Positions 57,219-64,000 of a stretch of 64,000 nt of DNA are shown piece by piece (the first letter of the stretch is position 1; every line of letters starts with the position of its first letter). Where the stretch lies: positions 472,796 to 536,795 of the forward strand of contig KN834784.1 of the NCBI GenBank assembly GCA_000827265.1, written 5' to 3'. The position numbers were made by a program, and so were the translations under genes. This DNA comes from Collybiopsis luxurians FD-317 M1. Its lineage: Eukaryota > Basidiomycota > Agaricomycetes > Agaricales > Omphalotaceae. The notes below the pieces were generated by a model that did no database searches, was not told the DNA's origin, and was given only the letters and a program-made list of their open reading frames with translations.

Positions 57219-59180
57219 ATGAATGTCGCTCTAGACACAACCTTGGAAACCATCGAGTTAGCTATCCAGACCCCATTGCCTCCTTCGAGCTCTACACTAT
57301 CCGTCCCTTCATCTTCTCGCGATCATTCATCGGACGCAACTCCTACGAACAGGAACCAATCTTCCCTTCCCCCAATGGACAAGGGTTTTCACGCCTGGTC
57401 TTTCGTATGTATTTCATCCTTTGCGCAGTTTCCCTTTCGCATTTCATCTTTCAGCGGCATCTAGTTGATTGCAGCCTTTGTCGTACAAGCAGTTGTCTGG
57501 GGCTTCCCGACCTCATCTGGCATCTTTCTGAAAGGTCACTTCCTTCCTCTTTCTCCCCGTGTTCAAAACTTTCTTGAATGTAGGAAATGTATTTAGTCTA
57601 TCTAAATGACTCAACCTACGCCTCTCAGGCTAATGCGGCACAGCTCCTTCCGCTGATTGGTCCGGTGGGAACAGGTATTATTTACTGCTCGGGTAAGGGC
57701 CGCATGCATCATACTTCGTCAATATTGGCTGATAGCCTTCCGCACCCAAGGACCTTTTATAAATCCTGTCATTACCAGGTATCCGCGTCACAAACAAACT
57801 TCTCTATATATCGGCGCGATTCTTTGTTTTGCATCTCTGTTTTTGGCTAGTTACACAACCAAGGTACCGACTGCGCGATGACAACGTTACTTTTTGCCTC
57901 ATCTTTCCAATCAGATCACACTGCTAATCGCGCTGCTAGGCGCTCTCTACGCTATTGGAGGATGTAAATACAAATCATCGTTCGGTTAAAAATTGTCTGA
58001 GCCAAGTTTTCTCTTCGTGTTTAGCTCTTCTCTACTTCCCCTGCCTCTCCTACCTGTCTGAGTGGTTCAATGCCAAGCGTGGTTTTGCTAGCGGAGCAAT
58101 CTTTGCTGGTACTGCGGTTGGAGGAGTTTTATTGCCCCTCATTCTCCCTCCCCTGCTGTCAGCTTATGGCCCGCCCAAAACTCTACGCATTTTATCCATC
58201 GCTACGACTGCCCTCCTTGTTCCTTTGCTTCCATTTATTAAAGGCCGCCTGCCAGTATCCCGTAATCGCGCTCATGCACCTGCGCCGCGAGGGCAAGGAA
58301 ATAGGAAATGGCTAAAGAGTAGATCTTTCTGGGTTCTGTTGATCGCCAATACGTTCCAAGGGTTCGGTTATTTTGTCCCAATCGTCTGGCTTCCTAGTAA
58401 GTTGCATTTATTGCTTTTGATATTTCATTTTAAATCATCTATTTTGTATAGCATTTGCTGGCGAGCTGCATTTGAATGGAACGGCGTCTTCGATCGCACT
58501 CATCTTGCTCAATTGTAGTTATTCTTTGAATTTGTGCAAATCACGATTCTACTTACCTCTCTGCAGTCGGGTCCCTCCTAGGTCGACTCTCAATGGGCTA
58601 TCTTTCCGATAAAGTGAATCCATGGCTCTTAGCTTTTTTGACATTGATATCAACTTCCGTTGCTACGTTCATCCTCTGGGGAGTTTTATCGTACAACCTT
58701 GTCGGACTGTTATCTTTTGGTATGGTTTATGGGACTTTCGCTGGCGGATGGTCAAGCTCGTGGACTGGCTTTATGAAGCCACTAGCCGGTAAATCCTTTT
58801 TCTCTTGCTTAAGTCGTCGTCCTCACGTACTGAATGTGCGTGAAATCTTTGATCGTTAATCTTTAGCTAACGATCCAAATTTGTCCACGACTCTCTTCGG
58901 AGTCCTCTTATTCTCCCGTGGAATGGGTAATATATTCTCAACACCCATTTCTTCAGCCCTATCAGGCTCTTCGAACTCTACTTCGACTCCCTCTTCGATG
59001 AACAATCTTGACGATCATCTTGGTTTCCACGTAGGCGGAGGGAAGTTTGAAAAAATGATTCTATATGTTGGGGGGTGTTTCGCTGGAGCGGCGTTGATTG
59101 CCTTATTAGGATGGAGTGCAGATGTTATGCAACGAGTGAGAAGCGAACCGGAACGACGTCATGTGGCGAGAGAGCAGTAG
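57219..59180 (+). CDS. MFS transporter, monocarboxylate-carrier type
   Basis: The ATG at 57219 (the TTG at 57195 is only an open-frame artefact) begins a hydrophilic tail, then the family start PMDKGFHAWSF joined to AFVVQAVVWGFPTSSGIFLK. Further exons carry LLPLIGPVGTGIIYCSG, FINPVITRYPRHKQTSLYIGAILCFASLFLASY, LLYFPCLSYLSEWFNAKRGFASGAIFAGTAVGGVLLPLILPPLL (the MCT signature around YF...EWF..RR.A), a cytoplasmic loop and the second half GSLLGRLSMGYLSDKVNPWLLAFLTL...TGFMKPLA...LFGVLLFSRGMGNIFSTPISSAL. It ends near REQ at 59180. About 12 membrane helices are expected in the plasma membrane. Likely cargo is a monocarboxylate or related small acid, by family inference only. Splice boundaries near 57640-57960 are approximate. 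Confidence 0.82.
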
Positions 59181-60332
59181 CCATTAACGGTTTGAGACCA
59201 AGAACTGATAGTTTCATTCATTGTTCTAACAATTTCTTAGGACGTACATAGGTAAGGTAATACATGTATTATAAGCAAACTTTGTATTCTGGATATTAGG
59301 ATGAGGATGCAGGGATGCTAGGCGAGCGGCGTCACCTGGCGTCACCGGTACATACCGTTATGTCGGAGATGACGCTTTATGCCAGTGGCCGGTGACAAGT
59401 TCTGTTTATCCGGACAGGAGGAACTAACTCTCCATTTTTCAACGAGATTATTTATATGAGTTGCGAGATGTACCGTACAAGTTGGTCATGACTTGGTTAC
59501 AATTTATAAACAGGTATTGCTTCCTTGACCTCCGATGAGTTCTGCAGTCTTTTCATAGTACACCCTTTCCGACCGCACCTCCTGTGAATGCAAATTGATT
59601 ATTTCAAGGCGTTGGACCAGTGTGCGCGCCTCTGTAGGCTGTTTGAATGGAAATTCGTGCAAACAATTACGTTCGGCTTGGGGTGCTTTGAAGAGTAAAT
59701 AGACTGATCGATGAAAAGCACACGATTTTGGTTGGAGTTGAATTTGGTTTGGCCTCGTTGCGATCCTCGAGGTCAGCTAGCATTTAGCTAGCATTTAAAG
59801 ACTAATTATATGGCGTCTGTGGTTGTAATCTGATGGTCATGTAGATTGGCGCTGGCGCTTATTATTGCCGCGGGTCCCGGAGAACCTTGGGATTTTTCTC
59901 TTTAAACTACGCAAATGGTCCACACGCGATTCGAGCAAGCTCGTCTGTTTGCACGCCCTTCTTTATGATCGAGGAGGAATTGTACTCAGTCTTTGTCGGG
60001 CCAGACCCTACGTTCTGTGAGAAGGCAAGTAGGTACGTTGTTCCAGGCTCCAATCGAACCAATCAGCTGACACCAGCCCTTGATATTCTGCGAGCGCCTA
60101 TATTCTATATATATGAACGATCATCGATCGATACCGAAAATGCACGGTAGGCAGGTGGTTGAGGAATTGAACCTCCCTGACTTAGTATAGTTGTTCTAAA
60201 TATCGTCTCCCGATTCTCAAGGCCGATTTCTAAGCAGTTTGGGTTGACATGACCCTTTTCTCTCATCGAAGCGCCCAGCTGTACTCGGGTTTTACATGGC
60301 ACGTAATTGCACACTACGCTACCTTTCATTAT
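59181..60332. other. intergenic, no gene recognised
   Basis: A GTCACCGG / CCGGTGAC inverted pair lies at 59341-59348 and 59389-59396, with an extra GGCGTCACC just before it. An 11-bp tandem repeat (AGCTAGCATTT) lies near 59776-59797. The last 200 bp is the genomic or element flank of the copia LTR. Confidence 0.45.
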
Positions 60333-60505
60333 TGTAGATAGTAGGTTATGTAGTAGATAAAGATAATAATATTTGTTAGCTCTTGCTCGAGCTTTTATAT
60401 CCAGGTACAATGTATCTAGAATGTTCTATAAACTACGAAGTGAGAAGTGTAGAGAAGATGGAAGAACCTTCGGTTTACTTCCTGCATATTTTACAAACCA
60501 CAACA
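60333..60505 (-). repeat. 3' LTR of the copia element
   Basis: On the minus strand it starts TGTTGTGGTTTG directly after the polypurine tract, contains a TATA box (GGATATAAAAGC, about 60392-60403), and ends CTATCTACA. TG...CA ends and 173-bp length are normal. The outer end is the less certain one because the 5' LTR is outside the window. Confidence 0.6.
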
Positions 60506-60512
60506 CTCCCCC

Positions 60513-61960
60513 TCAAGCTCGACACATCCTGAGAAGCTTGAGGAAATGTTCGTGCTTGTTCCGATCAAGTCCCTTCGTCAAGATATCGGCTATGTTGTCA
60601 TCAGTTGCGCAGTAATGAACTGATACCTTGTTAGAGGTAATATTCTCGCAAATGAAATGATGCCGAATGTCGATGTGTTTTGAATGGGCATGAAAACCGG
60701 AGTTTTGAGCGAATGCAATAGTTCCTTGATTATCTACAAAAATGTCGAGAGGATGTTGAAATGGTAATCCTAGCTTGGCGAATAAGGTACGAAGCCAAAG
60801 TGCTTTGCAAGTGGTAGCAGACAAAGCAAGGTACTCGGCTTCCATGCTCGAGAGTGCGACGGTGGGCTGTTTCTTCGAGTTCCAAGTTACAGCTCCTCCT
60901 GCATGTGTGGATACATAGCCGGAAATGGATTTTCGGTTGTTGATGCCATTTCCCCAATCAGCGTCGCTGTATAAAATAGGTTCAAAATTATCCAGGGATG
61001 AATATTTAATTCCGAGGTTAATTGTGCCTTTGAGATAACGAAGGATGCATTTGGCAGCGGTATAATGAGCAGGTCCGGGATTAGTGCTGAATTGGGAAAG
61101 GGCTTGGACAGCGAAGGAAATGTCTGGGAGAGTGGTAATAGCAGTGTACATCAGAGATCCAATGATGTTCTGATATACGGCCTTAATTTCTGGATGGGAT
61201 TCTGTCTCGGGAAGACGAGAAAGTTTGATGTGGGTGTCCATGGGAGTAGCGACTGGTTTGCAATCAATCATACCGAAGCAATTGAGAATTCGTGTAAGGT
61301 ACTGAGTTTGTGTCAGGATAATGAAGTCACTGGTTTGGTGAATTTCCATGCCGAGGAGTTGGCAGAGTGGACTGAGTCCATTAATGGAAAATTTAGACTC
61401 GAGTTGTGATTCTGCTTCAGTCATGAGTTCATCAGTAGACGCGAAGATAGACATGTCATTGACATGTACGGCAATGATGACTATGCCTTTTGGGGATCTT
61501 CGAATATACATGCACTGGTCAGATAAGAGATGCATGAATCCAAGTTCTTTGAAGCTTGAGTCGAGAGTAAGGTTCCAAACTCGTCTGGCTTGCTTGAGAC
61601 CATAAAGGGAACATTTGAGTTTACAGACTCATGTAGTTCCATCTTTGTAAGCTTCTGGTTGCATCATGTATATCTCCTCATCCAATTTACCATTAAGGTA
61701 TGGTCCAATAACATCAACAACGTGTGCCTTGAGTTTATAGCGGGTGGTGAGGGAGATAAGGAGTTGGATGGTCTCCATTTGGACAACAGGTGCAAAGGTT
61801 TTGTCAAAGTCAATGCCAGGAATTTGAGAGAAGCCTTTGGCTACAAGCCAGGCTTTGTATTGAGTAATATTTCCACTGGCATTGCATTTGACATGAAAAA
61901 CCCATTTATTTGCAATTGGAATGCAGTCAGGTGGACACGGAGTTAGTCAGTAACTATTAA
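60513..61960 (-). pseudogene. copia reverse transcriptase and RNase H
   Basis: From 61900 downwards the frame reads YKAWLVAKGFSQIPGIDFDKTFAPVVQMETIQLL (family: YKARLVAKGF...RMETIRLL), VVDVIGPYLNG, then TGA at 61629-61631 inside GTT*VCKLKCSLYGLKQARRVWN. The catalytic box is AVHVNDMSIFAS where a Y/H-V-D-D-M is required, so Asp is replaced by Asn. Then come LGMEIHQT, GSLMYTAITTLPDISFAVQALS, YSDADWGN, SGYVSTHAGGAVTWNSKKQPTVALSSMEAEYLAL (RNase H), and HIDIRHHFICENI; the stop is at 60513. Changes such as R to W or Q fit C-to-T or G-to-A mutation. Confidence 0.88.
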
Positions 61961-62880
61961 GATTTTTGAGTTGTTCTATTTTGGTGTCCATAGCTTCTTT
62001 CCATTTTGGTCAGTCGGGTCAGGATCGAGCTTCAGAGATAGTTAAAGGTTCAGTGACAGAACTTTGTTGGAAGGATGGGAAGGCAAAGGTGATGGTATCG
62101 GGGTTAGAGGCAGTATCAGGATTAAACTCAGAGTTGGGTACTCAGATTTTCCAGGCATCCGGTCAACTCAGTGAGCAGGAATCTGGATTATTTAAAAGCC
62201 TGTAATTCAAGGGAGGTCCTGACCATGCTGTTCTTCTACCTGAGATGATATTCTCAGTGCTAATAGCACTGCTGATGTCTTGAGGTGCTTTTGGTCTCTG
62301 GAGTGGGGTTGATACAGATGGAGATGGGGATGGGAGAGGTGTCAGAGGTGAAAGTGGATGTGGTGGAGTCATAGGTAGAGGAATGGGTGGTTGGGACATT
62401 TCAGTAGGTGATTTCCGGTTTGGGTCCGATGGCAGTGGCTCGATTGGTTTGATTTCAGAATTTTTAGATTCCTTCTGCTCCCCCTCGAGTGCCAACAGAG
62501 GAGTTATTTCTGTAGACAGTATACTGTCCTCCTCAAAATCAAATATGATGTTTTGGGAGGTCTGAATTTTTCCTGATTTGGGGTTGTAATACTGCCATGT
62601 GTGTGATTCATCAGATAAGCTGGTAAAGTGGAAAGGACATGATTTTGAGGTGAGTTTCTGATTCTGGCCATCTTGGTGCAGAACGCAGCAAGGTGAGCTG
62701 AATTCTCGGAGAGTGCTGATGTCTGGTTTCTTCTTCCAGAAAGCTTCATCAGGTGTAATATCCTGATCTAATGCTCAAGTCAGTGAGCAATTTTTCAGAT
62801 ATATGGCATAAGCGACTGCTTCTGGCCACAGAAATAACAGTAAGTCATATTAGATTAGCATAGCACAAGTGTGTTCAATG
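61961..62880 (-). pseudogene. copia integrase C-terminal and linker region
   Basis: Low-complexity Pro/Ser-rich linker (PPIPLPMTPPHPLSPLTPLPSPSPS, broken here by positions) and the preceding WKKKP-type segment correspond to the region between integrase and reverse transcriptase. The frame is interrupted by several stops. Confidence 0.6.
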
Positions 62881-63430
62881 ATGGTGTGATTGAGTCACTC
62901 AGCAACTCTGTTTTGCTGTGGCAAGTGCACCGCAGTGTATTCAGATTGAACACCTTTTGATGAGAGGTATTTTCTGATCAAAGTAGAAATGTATTCACCG
63001 CCGTTGTTGAAACAGAAAGCTTTACAGCATTTCCCTGTCTGAGTGAGGATATATTCAACATAATCTTTGATTTTTTCCTCTACTTCAGATTTTTGTTTCA
63101 TAAAGTAGATCACAGTTCATCGAGTAGTTCCATCTGTGAATGAGACAATGTATTATTTGCGATTAATGCCATAGGTACACGCCAGTCCCCATACATCAGT
63201 GAATGTCATTTCACAAATTTCTGTAAATTTCTGTTCCACTTCTTTAGGAAATGACTGTACATGTTGTTTGGCTTGTGTACAAGCATCACAAGTGAAGGTA
63301 ATTGGACTGGTAGTATCAACTACCATTCCATTCACCATTCCTTTGTCGTGTAGGAGCTTTACTGACTTGACATTAATATGTCCAAGTGTACAGTGCCAGT
63401 CTTTCCAGGAATGGGCAGTAGGGCTAGATG
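62881..63430 (-). pseudogene. copia integrase core and GAG-pre-integrase domain
   Basis: LGHINVKSVKLLHDKGMV and CDACTQAKQ give the HHCC-type zinc finger; TFTDVWGLA is the first catalytic Asp segment. The second catalytic Asp segment reads CFNNGGEYIS instead of F-D-N-G-G-E-Y, so Asp is replaced by Asn. TAVHLPQQNRVAE contains the conserved PQQN-x-VAE. At least two stops break the frame (near 63150 and 63120). Confidence 0.85.
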
Positions 63431-63536
63431 GAAATGCTAATGTTTCAGAGTTATCAGTGGAAGGTATAGGGGGTTGTTTAGATGGTGAAAACTGGGGTGA
63501 GCTACAGGTGATACTGATTACATAGAGGTTTCTGAC

Positions 63537-63899
63537 TCACCTTCCACAAATTATTTCGTGTGAGGAAGGATCAGGAGCAAAAACTGAAAGTGAGTTGTTT
63601 GAGAATTTGACTGTAAATCCAGCCTGAGTCATACACCCAACACTGATTAGGTTGAAAGGTGCATCTGGGACATGGAGAGCATTTTGGATTGTGAGGTTAT
63701 AGGCATGCTTTCCTAGGTGAGTTGCAACAGTTGCAGTTCCTTGTCCTATGGTGGAGGACTGACCAAACCCTTTGACAGAGTGTCCAGGCATCTCAGAATA
63801 AGTGAAGAAAACAGCTTTATTATGGACTATACGTTTGGTACATGCAGAATCTAAAAGCCAAGTGTCAGGAGGTAAATTACTGTGTGCATCCTGGCTCAT
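63537..63899 (-). pseudogene. copia aspartic protease
   Basis: WLLDSACTKRIVHNKAVFFTY is the protease active-site region in the D-S-A-C form common in fungal copia elements. It is followed by VKGFGQSSTIGQGTATV and LTIQNALHVPDAPFNLISVGCMTQAGFTVKF, typical of the protease end. This domain by itself is open but belongs to a dead element. Confidence 0.85.
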
Positions 63900-64000
63900 A
63901 GATGCATAGTCAGTTTTGGCAGACTGTTCCTCCTGACCAATGTGAGCTCAGTGGTGCTTGTTAGGATGACTCCATTGAGTGGATCAATTCTGCATGGTAC

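Larger units (their letters stand above)
60333..64000 (-). mobile_element. Ty1/copia LTR retrotransposon, 3' part (inactive)
   Basis: The order protease, integrase, reverse transcriptase, RNase H on the minus strand is diagnostic of Ty1/copia. The 3' LTR is at 60333-60505 and a polypurine tract (GAGGGGGAG) at 60506-60514. The element runs off the right edge, so gag, 5' LTR and primer-binding site are outside. Nonsense codons and catalytic Asp-to-Asn changes show it is dead. CpG falls from frequent near the 3' end to almost none at the right edge. Confidence 0.9.

Noticed and set aside
60130..60230. tRNA-like segment with GGTTCAATTCC on the minus strand
   Set aside because: The T-arm has only four pairs, and no matching acceptor or anticodon stem can be drawn.
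1..64000. CRISPR array or prokaryotic operon
   Set aside because: No spaced repeats of the right size; all genes are intron-rich and fungal.

Overview
The window is fungal nuclear DNA, almost certainly from an Agaricomycete (Basidiomycota). The genes are intron-dense with 45-80 nt introns and some microexons. Protein families include several cytochrome P450s, an OPT transporter, a fungal-type anoctamin, a carotenoid-cleavage-type dioxygenase, an MCT-like MFS carrier and two multi-pass fungal membrane proteins. A U2 snRNA gene is also present. The species cannot be named from the sequence alone. There is no sign of bacterial or organellar DNA.

Region 1 (1 to about 10.3 kb) is strongly CpG-depleted and full of decayed genes. 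It holds a DOT1-like methyltransferase domain (- strand), an oxidoreductase-like pseudogene (+), a possible solo LTR, a short hairpin repeat and a seven-helix-type membrane protein with a frame break (-). CpG returns abruptly near 10.3 kb. Region 2 (10.3-13.9 kb) has no convincing gene. Region 3 (13.9-32.4 kb) is a gene-rich block: P450 (+), anoctamin (-), OPT transporter (-), secreted agmatinase-like ureohydrolase (+), RPE65-type dioxygenase (-) and secreted M28-like peptidase (-). A decayed agmatinase fragment lies between the last two. A U2 snRNA gene with a TATA box sits at 33.8-34.0 kb (-).

Region 4 (35.1-46.7 kb) is a P450 array: a dead copy A, then intact copies B and C that were made by a tandem duplication of about 4.2 kb. 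The right duplication breakpoint lies at the stop codon of the next gene. The left one lies in the last intron of copy A, which left a stray terminal exon at 41.58 kb. A short hAT element with a perfect 8-bp target-site duplication later inserted beside that stray exon. Region 5 (46.7-59.2 kb) holds a Cys-rich and acidic orphan protein (-), a YcaC-like isochorismatase hydrolase (+) facing an NAD-dependent formate dehydrogenase (-), an FSH1-type serine hydrolase (-), a multi-pass membrane protein (-) and an MFS transporter (+). Region 6 (60.3 kb to the end) is the 3' part of a Ty1/copia retrotransposon on the - strand. It is inactivated by nonsense changes and by Asp-to-Asn changes in both the integrase and the reverse transcriptase.

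Exon structures were rebuilt by hand from splice signals and reading phase. For P450 copy B, the agmatinase, the dioxygenase, the anoctamin, the YcaC-like hydrolase and the Cys-rich orphan the summed exon lengths are multiples of three with no internal stop. The genes do not form an obvious single pathway. The P450 array, the lone P450, the dioxygenase, the FSH hydrolase and the MFS carrier suggest accessory or secondary metabolism, but this is inference.
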